Assembly: GCF_949987515.2 (NCBI RefSeq)
Contig: NW_027192673.1
Location: 987,001 to 1,051,000 of the forward strand
Reading direction: 5' to 3'
DNA: 64,000 nt
Source: Delphinus delphis
Lineage: Eukaryota > Chordata > Mammalia > Artiodactyla > Delphinidae
The position numbers and the translations under genes are program-made. Shown in pieces: positions 51,642-62,707 of the stretch. The notes below the pieces were generated by a model, which searched no databases, had not been told where the DNA came from, and was given only the letters and a program-made list of their open reading frames with translations. Within the stretch, counting starts at the first letter, position 1; every line of letters starts with the position of its first letter.

Positions 51642-53221
51642 TCACAAACCTGCAGAGTTATAAATGACAGCTATCGTCCAAAAATATACTGAAGTAAGGC
51701 TGCCAAGAGGACTTGAAAGCAAGGCAGAATTGCAGGAAACCGATTTCAGGAGGTAGACTGGAATTGCATTGAAAGCATAGGAAAAGAGGCAGAACGTCCA
51801 CAATGATGCACTTGGCCAAAAAGGGCGTATGCGTTTTTTCCTGAATATATTCAGGAAAAAACGCATACGCCCTTTTTGGCCAACCAAGCAAGCTTGCAAA
51901 GGAAATCTGCACTACAATGAAGTCTCACTTCCCCCCGGTCAAAAGGGCCATCTGAAAAAAGTGTAAAATCCAGAAAGGCAGGACAGGCCATGGAGAACTG
52001 GGAGCCTTGTTATGCTGATGGGCGGGATGTAAATTGCCAACAACCACTCGGGAGAAGTGTATGGTGTTTCCTGAAACATCTAAAAAACAAAGCAACAGAA
52101 CCTAGGGCACTTCCACTTATGGTCCTATAGCTTAGGGAAATTAAAATCAAAAAGACACAGCCACCCCAAAGTTTGGAACGGCTCTGTTTACAAGAACCTC
52201 GTTTACAGTACAAGTTCAACATCGCAGAAAGTGAAAAATGGATAAAGAAGTTGTGGTATTTACTTACAAAGCAATATCACTCAGCAATGAAATCTGTGTC
52301 ATCAGGCCCTTAGCAGCACAATGAGTGGATTCAGGTATGATGATTCTAACTGAAATAAGTCACACAGAAAAAGAAACATCATAAGATATCAGTAATACAC
52401 GGAATGTAAACTTGGCTACACAGGAACTGAATTACAGAACAGAACAGGGTCTCAAATTTAGAAAACCAACTTATTCTTGCTTAAGGGGAAAGGTGAGTTG
52501 GGGTGTTGCATAAAACCAGAGATTGAAATGAGCACAGATAAAGTTCCTTAAGCCAAATATGGAATAGACAAGAGCTACTCCTTGCTCAATGAAATGGACT
52601 CAACACCCCATATTAAACGCCTAAGAATGTACCTGACTAGTAAGTATCTTAAAACCTATGGATTGCTATGTCTCCGAAAGAGAATCAAGCATGTGTACAG
52701 GGGCATAAACGCAGCAGTGATAGGATTGGAGAGGTTCGGTGAGCAAATAAAGACCCTTTGAAGTCATATTGCATGGTACCCATTCCACGGGTTTCAACTA
52801 CCCAGGTTTAAGGTATTCTTCCTTCAGCTAAAACATGCATGTGGAACCTAGAGTATGATCAACCATGTGATCGGGAGACGTGTTCAAATATGTCTCAGTT
52901 TTCGTACCCTGGTACTCGGGTGCAACATTCCAGACGCTTTACTAACACTCTCCCCACGTGGAGAGTCAGTCCCTTTAACCTCCTGTTTGGTCCCGTTTGC
53001 AATTTCTGCGGAAGATGAACAGGAATAGCGAGAACCAATGAGAGGCTAGCTGGAGGTGTCTGGACGGGCAAATTTAACTCTCATTTCCCACCAGGAAGAG
53101 GAATTAACCAAAGGCTCAGCATGCCGTGCCGGAACCAGATTAAGGCCCTAAGCCATCCTGCGGTGTTGCGTCCACGTCACAAGAAAGCGAGTTGAAGAAA
53201 GGAGCTCAGGGGCACTGTAAT
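51642..53221 (+). repeat. Monomer 33 (1580 bp), start of second 14-monomer unit inside it
   Basis: Palindrome 51812-51883 perfect. Class A. Resembles monomer 27 in its left part (AAGCAAGGCAG), then from about 52,005 becomes monomer 19 almost base for base, including AATAAA near 52746. Confidence 0.95.
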
Positions 53222-54809
53222 TCACAAACCTGCAGAGTTATAAATGACAGCTATCGTCCAAAAATAGACTGAAGTAAGGCTGCCAAGAGGACTTGAAAGC
53301 GGGGCAGAATTGCAGGAAACCGATTTTAGGAGGTAGACTGGAATTGCATTGAAAGCATAGGAAAAGAGGCAGAACGTCCACAATGATGCACTTGGCCAAA
53401 AAGGGCGTATGCGTTTTTTCCTGAATATATTCAGGAAAAAACGCATACGTCCTTTTTGGCCAACCAAGCAAGCTTGCAAAGGAAATCTGCACTACAATGA
53501 AGTCTCACTTCCACCCCCCCCCCCCGGTCAAAAGGGCCATCTGAAAAAAGTGTAAAATCCAGAAAGGCAGGACAGGCCATGGAGAACTGGGAGCCTTGTT
53601 ATGCTGATGGGCGGGATGTAAATTGCCAACAGACACTCGGGAGAAGTGTATGGTGTTTCCTGAAACATCTAAAAAACAAAGCAACAGAGCCTAGGGCACT
53701 GCCACTTATGGTCCTATAGCTTAGGGAAATTAAAATCAAAAAGACACAGCCACCCCAATGTTTGGGACGCCTCTGTTTACAAGAACCTCGTTTACAGTAC
53801 AAGTTCAACATCGCAGAAAGTGAAAAATGGATAAAGAAGTTGTGGTATTTACTTACAAAGCAATATCACTCAGCAATGAAATCTATGTCCTCAGGCCCTT
53901 AGCATCACAATGAGTGGATTCAGGTATGATGATTCTAACTGAAATAAGTCACACAGAAAAAGAAACATCATAAGATATCAGTAATACACGGAATGTAAAC
54001 TTGGCTACACAGGAACTGAATTACAGAACAGAACAGGGTCTCAAATTTAGAAAACCAACTTATGCTTGCTTAAGGGTAAAGGTGAGTTGGGGTGCTGCAT
54101 AAAACCAGAGATTGAAATGAGCACAGATAAAGTTCCTTAAGTCAAATATGGAATAGACAAGAGCTACTCCTTGCTCAACGAAATGGACTCAACACCGCAT
54201 ATTAAACGCCTAAGAATGTACCTGACTAGTAAGTATCGTAAAACCTATGGATTGCTATGTCTCCGAAAGAGAATCAAGCATGTGTACAGGGGCATAAACG
54301 CAGCAGTGATAGGATTGGAGAGGTTCGGTGAGCAAATGAAGACCCTTTGAAGTCATATTGCATGGTACCCATTCCACGGGTTTCAACTACCGAGGTTTAA
54401 GGTATTCTTCCTTCAGCTAAAACATGCATGTGGAACCCAAGTATGATCAACCATGTGATCGGGAGACGTGTTCAAATATGTCTCAATTTTCCTCCCCTGG
54501 TACTCGGGTGCAACATTCCAGACGCTTTACTAACACTCTCCCCACTTGGAGAGTCAGCGCCTTTAACCTCCTGTTTGGCCCAGTTTGCAATTTCTGCGGA
54601 AGATGAACAGGAATAGCGAGAACCAATGAGAGGCTAGCTGGAGGTGTCTGGACGGGCAAATTTAACTCTCATTTCCCACCAGGAAGAGGAAATAACCAAA
54701 GGCTCAGCGTGCCGTACCGGAACCAGATTAGGGCCTGAAGCCAACCTGCGGTGTTGCGGCCAGCTCAAAAGAAAGCGAGTTGAAGAAAGGAGATCAGGGG
54801 CACTGTAAT
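53222..54809 (+). repeat. Monomer 34 (1588 bp, with C-tract expansion)
   Basis: Palindrome 53392-53463 has the CGTCC right-arm change. Class A. Copy of monomer 20. Confidence 0.95.
53511..53525 (+). repeat. Expanded C-rich tract in monomer 34
   Basis: CCA followed by twelve Cs. Same position and length as 31388-31402, but the interrupting G there is a C here (53520). Confidence 0.9.
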
Positions 54810-56389
54810 TCACAAACCTGCAGAGTTATAAATGACAGCTATCGTCCAAAAATAGACTGAAGTAAGGCTGCCAAGAGGACTTGAAAGCGGGGCAGAATTG
54901 CAGGAAACCGATTTCAGGAGGTAGACTGGAATTGCATTGAAAGCATAGGAAAAGAGGCAGAACGTCCACAATGATGCACTTGGCCAAAAAGGGCGTATGC
55001 GTTTTTTCCTGAATATATTCAGGAAAAAACGCATACGCCCTTTTTGGCCAACCAAGCAAGCTTGCAAAGGAAATCTGCACTACAATGAAGTCTCACTTCC
55101 CCCCGGTCAAAAGGGCCATCTGAAAAAAGTGTAAAATCCAGAAAGGCAGGACAGGCCATGGAGAACTGGGAGCCTTGTTATGCTGATGGGCGGGATGTAA
55201 ATTGCCAACAACCACTCGGGAGAAGTGTATGGTGTTTCCTGAAACATCTAAAAAACAAAGCAACAGAACCTAGGGCACTTCCACTTATGGTCCTATAGCT
55301 TAGGGAAATTAAAATCAAAAAGACACAGCCACCCCAAAGTTTGGGACGCCTCCGTTTACAAGAACCTCGTTTACCGTACAAGTTCAATATCACAGAAAGT
55401 GAAAAATGGATAAAGAACTTGTGGTACTTACGTACAATGCAGTATCACTCAGCAATGAAATCTATGTCATCAGGCCCGTAGCAGCATAATGAGTGGATTC
55501 AGGTACGATGATTCTAACTGAAATAAGTCACACAGAAAAAGAAACATCATAAGATATCACTAATACACGGAATGTAAACTTGGCTACACAGGAACTGCAT
55601 TCCAAAACAGAACAGGGTCTCAAATTTAGAAAACCAACTTATGCTAGCTTAAGGGGAAAGGTGAGTTGGGGTGCTGCATAAAACCAGAGATTGAAATGAG
55701 CACAGATAAAGTTCCTTAAGCCAAATATGGAATAGACAAGAGCTACTCCTTGCTCAACGAAATGGACTCAACACCGCATATTAAACGCCTAAGAATGTAC
55801 CTGACTAGTAAGTATCTTAAAACCTATGGATTGCTATGTCTCCGAAAGAGAATCAAGCATGTGTACAGGGGCATAAACGCAGCAGTGATAGGATTGGAGA
55901 GGTTCGGTGAGCAAATGAAGACCCTTTGAAGTCATATTGCATGGTACCCATTCCACGGGTTTCAACTACCGAGGTTTTAGGTATTCTTCCTTCAGCTAAA
56001 ATATGCATGTGGAACCCAGAGTATGATCAACCATGTGATCGGGAGACGTGTTCAAATATGTCTCAGTTTTCCTCCCCTGGTACTCGGGTGCAACATTCCA
56101 GACGCTTTACTAACACTCTCCCCACTTGGAGAGTCAGTCCCTTTAACCTCCTGTTTGGCCCAGTTTGCAATTTCTGCGGAAGATGAACAGGAATAGCGAG
56201 AACCAATGAGAAGCTAGCTGGAGGTGTCTGGACGGGCAAATTTAACTCTCATTTCCCACCAGGAAGAGGAAATAACCAAAGGCTCAGCGTGCCGTACCGG
56301 AACCAGATTAGGGCCTGAAGCCATCCTGCGGTGTTGCGGCCAGCTCAAAAGAAAGCGAGTTGAAGAAAGGAGCTCAGGGGCACTATAAT
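54810..56389 (+). repeat. Monomer 35 (1580 bp)
   Basis: Palindrome 54980-55051 perfect. Class B. Copy of monomer 21. Confidence 0.95.
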
Positions 56390-57969
56390 TCACAAACCTG
56401 CAGAGTTATAAATGACAGCTATCGTCCAAAAATAGACTGAAGTAAGGCTGCCAAGAGGACTTGAAAGCGGGGCAGCATTGCAGGAAACCGATTTCAGGAG
56501 GTAGACTGGAATTGCATTGAAAGCATAGGAAAAGAGGCAGAACGTCCACAATGATGCACTTGGCCAAAAAGGGCGTATGCGTTTTTTCCTGAATATATTC
56601 AGGAAAAAACGCATACGCGCTTTTTGGCCAACCAAGCAAGCTTGCAAAGGAAATCTGCACTACAATGAAGTCTCACTTCCCCTCAGTCAAATGGGCCATC
56701 TGTAAAAAGTGTAAAATCCAGAAAGGCAGGACTGGCCATGGAGAACTGGGAACCTTGTTATGCTGATGGGCGGGATGTAAATTGCCAACAACCACTCGGG
56801 AGAAGTGTATGGTGTTTCCTGAAACATCTAAAAAACAAAGCAACAGAGCCTAGGGCACTGCCACTTATGGTCCTATAGCTTAGGGAAATTAAAATCAAAA
56901 AGACACAGCCACCCCAAAGTTTGGAACGGCTCTGTTTACAAGAACCTCGTTTACAGTACAAGTTCAACATCGCAGAAAGTGAAAAATGGATAAAGAAGTT
57001 GTGGTATTTACTTACAAAGCAATATCACTCAGCAATGAAATCTGTGTCATCAGGCCCTTAGCAGCACAATGAGTGGATTCAGGTATGATGATTCTAACTG
57101 AAATAAGTCACACAGAAAAAGAAACATCATAAGATATCAGTAATACACGGAATGTAAACTTGGCTACACAGGAACTGAATTACAGAACAGAACAGGGTCT
57201 CAAATTTAGAAAACCAACTTATTCTTGCTTAAGGGGAAAGGTGAGTTGGGGTGTTGCATAAAACCAGAGATTGAAATGAGCACAGATAAAGTTCCTTAAG
57301 CCAAATATGGAATAGACAAGAGCTACTCCTTGCTCAATGAAATGGACTCAACACCCCATATTAAACGCCTAAGAATGTACCTGACTAGTAAGTATCTTAA
57401 AACCTATGGATTGCTATGTCTCCGAAAGAGAATCAAGCATGTGTACAGGGGCATAAACGCAGCAGTGATAGGATTGGAGAGGTTCGGTGAGCAAATGAAG
57501 ACCCTTTGAAGTCATATTGCATGGTACCCATTCCACGGGTTTCAACTACCCAGGTTTAAGGTATTCTTCCTTCAGCTAAAACATGCATGTGGAACCTAGA
57601 GTATGATCAACCATGTGATCGGGAGACGTGTTCAAATATGTCTCAGTTTTCGTACCCTGGTACTCGGGTGCAACATTCCAGACGCTTTACTAACACTCTC
57701 CCCACGTGGAGAGTCAGTCCCTTTAACCTCCTGTTTGGTCCCGTTTGCAATTTCTGCGGAAGATGAACAGGAATAGCGAGAACCAATTAGAGGCTAGCTG
57801 GAGGTGTCTGGACGGGCAAATTTAACTCTCATTTCCCACCAGGAAGAGGAATTAACCAAAGGCTCAGCATGCCGTGCCGGAACCAGATTAGGGCCTGAAG
57901 CCATCCTGCGGTGTTGCGTCCAGGTCACAAGAAAGCGAGTTGAAGAAAGGAGCTCAGGGGCACTGTAAT
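56390..57969 (+). repeat. Monomer 36 (1580 bp)
   Basis: Palindrome 56560-56631 has the CGCGC right-arm change. Class A. Copy of monomer 22, with one change at 57788. Confidence 0.95.
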
Positions 57970-59547
57970 TCACAAACCTGCAGAGTTATAAATGACAGCT
58001 ATCGTCCAAAAATAGACTGAAGTAAGGCTGCCAAGAGGACTTGAAAGCGGGGCAGAATTGCAGGAAACCGATTTTAGGAGGTAGACTGGAATTGCATTGA
58101 AAGCATAGGAAAAGAGGCAGAACGTCCACAATGATGCACTTGGCCAAAAAGGGCGTATGCGTTTTTTCCTGAATATATTCAGGAAAAAACGCATACGCCC
58201 TTTTTGGCCAACCAAGCAAGCTTGCAAAGAAATCTGCACTACAATGAAGTCTCACTTCCCCCCGGTCAAAAGGGCCATCTGAAAAAAGTATAAAATCCAG
58301 AAAGGCAGGACAGGCCATGGAGAACTGGGAGCCTTGTTATGCTGATGGGCGGGATGTAAATTGCCAACAGACACTCGGGAGAAGTGTATGGTGTTTCCTG
58401 AAACATCTAAAAAACAAAGCAACAGAGCCTAGGGCACTGCCACTTATGGTCCTATAGCTTAGGGAAATTAAAATCAAAAAGACACAGCCACCCCAAAGTT
58501 TGGGACGCCTCTGTTTACAAGAACCTCGTTTACAGTACAAGTTCAACATCGCAGAAAGTGAAAAATGGATAAAGAAGTTGTGGTATTTACTTACAAAGCA
58601 ATATCACTCAGCAATGAAATCTGTGTCATCAGGCCCTTAGCAGCACAATGAGTGGATTCAGGTATGATGATTCTAACTGAAATAAGTCACACAGAAAAAG
58701 AAACATCATAAGATATCAGTAATACACGGAATGTAAACTTGGCTACACAGGAACTGAATTACAGAACAGAACAGGGTCTCAAATTTAGAAAATCAACTTA
58801 TGCTTGCTTAAGGGGGAAGGTGAGTTGGGGTGCTGCATAAAACCAGAGATTGAAATGAGCACAGATAAAGTTCCTTAAGCCAAATATGGAATAGACAAGA
58901 GCTACTCCTTGCTCAACGAAATGGACTCAACACTGCATATTAAACGCCTAAGAATGTACCTGTCTAGTAAGTATCTTGAAACCTATGGATTGCTATGTCT
59001 CCAAAAGAGAATCAAGCATGTGTACAGGGGCATAAACGCAGCAGTGATAGGATTGGAGGGGTTCGTGAGCAAATGAAGACCCTTTGAAGTCATATTGCAT
59101 GGTACCCATTACACGGGTCTCAACTCTCCAAGTTTAAGGTATTCTTCCTTCAGCTAAAACATGCATGTGGAACCAAGAGTATGATCATCCGTGTGAACGG
59201 GAGACGTGTTCAACTATGTCTCAGTTTTTGTACCCTGGTACTCGGGTGCAACATTCCAGACGCTTTACTAACACTCTCCCAACTTGGAGAGTCAGCGCCT
59301 TTAACCTCCTGTTTGGCCCAGTTTGCAATTTCTGCGGAAGATGAACAGGAATAGCGAGAACCAATGAGAGGCTAGCTGGAGGTGTCTGAACGGGCAAATT
59401 TAACTCTCATTTCCCACCAGGAAGAGGAATTAACCAAAGGCTCAGCGTGCCGGGCCGGAACCAGATTAGGGCCTGAAGCCATCCTGCGGTGTTGCGGCCA
59501 GCTCACAAGAAAGCGAGTTGAAGAAAGGAGCTCAGGGGCACTGTAAT
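57970..59547 (+). repeat. Monomer 37 (1578 bp)
   Basis: Palindrome 58140-58211 perfect. Class A. Copy of monomer 23, including both one-base losses. Confidence 0.95.
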
Positions 59548-61127
59548 TCACAAACCTGCAGAGTTATAAATGACAGCTATCGTCCAAAAATAGACTGAAG
59601 TAAGGCTGCCAAGAGGACTTGAAAGCGGGGCAGAATTGCAGGAAACCGATTTCAGGAGGTAGACTGGAATTGCATTGAAAGCATAGGAAAAGAGGCAGAA
59701 CGTCCACAATGATGCACTTGGCCAAAAAGGGCGTATGCGTTTTTTCCTGAATATATTCAGGAAGAAACGCATACGCCCTTTTTGGCCAACCAAGCAAGCT
59801 TGCAAAGGAAATCTGCACTACAATGAAGTCTCACTTCCCCCCGGTCAAAAGGGCCATCTGAAAAAAGTGTAAAATCCAGAAAGGCAGGACAGGCCATTGA
59901 GAACTGGGAGCCTTGTTATGCTGATGGGCGGGATGTAAATTGCCAACAGACACTTGGGAGAAGTGTATGGTGTTTCCTGAAACATCTAAAAAACAAAGCA
60001 ACAGAGCCTAGGGCACTTCCACTTATGGTCCTATAGCTTAGGGAGATTAAAATCAAAAAGACACAGCCACCCCAAAGTTTGGGACGCCTCTGTTTACAAG
60101 AACCTCGTTTACAGTACAAGTTCAACATCGCAGAAAGTGAAAAATGGATAAAGAACTTGTGGTATTCACTTACAAAGCAATATCACTCAGCAATGAATTC
60201 TATGTCATCAGGCCCTTAGCAGCACAATGAGTGGATTCAGGTATGATGATTCTAACTGAAATAAGTCACACAGAAAAAGAAACATCATAAGATATCAGTA
60301 ATACACGGAATGTAAACTTGGCTACACAGGAACTGAATTACAGAACAGAACAGGGTGTCAAATTTAGAAAACCAACTTATGCTTGCTTAAGGGTAAAGGT
60401 GAGTTGGGGTGCTGCATAAAACCAGAGATTGAAATGAGCACAGATAAAGTTCCTTAAGCCAAATATGGAATAGACAAGAGCTACTCCTTGCTCAACGAAA
60501 TGGACTCAACACCGCATATTAAACGCCTAAGAATGTACCTGACTAGTAAGTATCTTAAAACCTATGGATTGCTATGTCTCCGAAAGAGAATCAAGCATGT
60601 GTACAGGGGCATAAACGCAGCAGTGATAGGATTGGAGAGGTTTGGTGAGCAAATGAAGACCCATTGAAGTCTTATTGCATGGTACACATTCCACGGGTTT
60701 CTACTACCCAGGTTTAAGGTATTCTTCCTTCAGCTAAAACATGCATGTGGAACCCAGAGTATGATCAACCATGTGATCGGGAGACGTGTTCAAATATGTC
60801 TCAGTTTTCGTACCCTGGTATTCGGGTGCAACATTCCAGACGCTTTACTAACACTCTCCCGACTTGGAGAGTCAGTCCCTTTAACCTCCTGTTTGGCCCA
60901 GTTTGCAATTTCTGCGGAAGATGAACAGGAATAGCGAGAACCAATGAGAGACTAGCTGGAGGTGTCTGAACGGGCAAATTTAACTCTCATTTCCCACCAG
61001 GAAGAGGAATTAACCAAAGGCTCAGCGTGCCGTGCCAGAACCAGATTAGGGCCTGAAGCCATCCTGCGGTGTTGCGGCCAGGTCACAAGAAAGCGAGTTG
61101 AAGAAAGGAGCTCAGGGGCACTGTAAT
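59548..61127 (+). repeat. Monomer 38 (1580 bp)
   Basis: Palindrome 59718-59789 has the GGAAGAAA right-arm change. Class A. Copy of monomer 24. Confidence 0.95.
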
Positions 61128-62707
61128 TCACAAACCTGCAGAGTTATAAATGACAGCTATCGTCCAAAAATAGACTGAAGTAAGGCTGCCAAGAGGACTT
61201 GAAAGCGGGGCAGCATTGCAGGAAACCGATTTCAGGAGGTAGACTGGAATTGCATTGAAAGCATAGGAAAAGAGGCAGAACGTCCACAATGATGCACTTG
61301 GCCAAAAAGGGCGTATGCGTTTTTTCCTGAATATATTCAGGAAAAAACGCATACGCCCTTTTTGGCCAACCAAGCAAGCTTGCAAAGGAAATCTGCACTA
61401 AAATGAAGTCTCACTTCCCCCCGGTCAAAAGGGCCATCTGAAAAAAGTGTAAAATCCAGAAAGGCAGGACAGGCCATGGAGAACTGGGAGCCTTGTTATG
61501 CTGATGGGCGGGATGTAAATTGCCAACAACCACTCGGGAGAAGTGTATGGTGTCTCCTGAAACATCTAAAAAACAAAGCAACAGAGCCTAGGGCACTGCC
61601 ACTTATGGTCCTATAGCTTAGGGAAATTAAAATCAAAAAGACACAGCCACCCCAAAGTTTGGGACGCCTCTGTTTACAAGAACCTCGTTTACAGTACAAA
61701 TTCAACATCGCAGAAAGTGAAAAATGGATAAAGAAGTTGTGGTATTTACTTACAAAGCAATATCACTCAGCAATGAAATCTATGTCATCAGGGCCTTAGC
61801 AGCACAATGAGTGGATTCAGGTATGATGATTCCAACTGAAATAAGTCACACAGAAAAAGAAACATCATAAGATATCAGTAATACACGGAATGTAAACTTG
61901 GCTACACAGGAACTGAATTACAGAACAGAACAGGGTCTCAAATTTAGAAAACCAACTTATGCTTGCTTAAGGGGAAAGGTGAGTTGGGGTGCTGCATAAA
62001 ACCAGAGATTGAAATGAGAACAGATAAAGTTCCTTAAGCCAAATATGGAATAGACAAGAGCTACTCCTTGCTCAACGAAATGGACTCAACATCGCATATT
62101 AAACGCCTAAGAATGTACCTGACTAGTAAGTATCTTAAAACCTATGGATTGCTATGTCTCCGAAAGAGAATCAAGCATGTGTACAGGGGCATAAACGCAG
62201 CAGTGATAGGATTGGAGAGGTTCGGTGAGCAAATGAAGACCCTTTGAAGTCATATTGCATGGTACCCATTCCACGGGTTTCAAATACCCAGGTTTAAGGT
62301 ATTCTTCCTTCAGCTAAAACATGCATGTGGAACCTAGAGTATGATCAACCATGTGATCGGGAGACGTGTTCAAATATGTCTCAGTTTTCGTACCCTGGTA
62401 CTCGGGTGCAACATTCCAGACGCTTTATTAACACTCTCCCGACTTGGAGAGTCAGTCCCTTTAACCTCCTGTTTGGCCCAGTTTGCAATTTCTGCGGAAG
62501 ATGAACAGGAATAGCGAGAACCAATGAGAGACTAGCTGGAGGTGTCTGAACGGGCAAATTTAACTCTCATTTCCCACCAGGAAGAGGAATTAACCAAAGG
62601 CTCAGCGTGCCGTGCCGGAACCAGATTAGGGCCTGAAGCCATCCTGCGGTGTTGCGGCCAGCTCACAAGAAAGCGAGTTGAAGAAAGGAGCTCAGGGGCA
62701 CTGTAAT
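61128..62707 (+). repeat. Monomer 39 (1580 bp)
   Basis: Palindrome 61298-61369 perfect. Class A. Copy of monomer 25. Confidence 0.95.

Larger units (their letters stand above)
29882..52004 (+). repeat. 14-monomer higher-order unit, copy 1 (22,123 bp)
   Basis: Positions 29,882-41,877 recur at +22,123. Monomer-specific markers return in the same order: C-tract expansion, CTCAATTTTCC, ATGCTAGCTTAAG, two one-base losses, GGAAGAAACG, GACCCATTGAAG. The left junction is sharp: at 29,881 and 52,004 the sequences differ, and upstream they belong to different monomer types. Confidence 0.9.
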
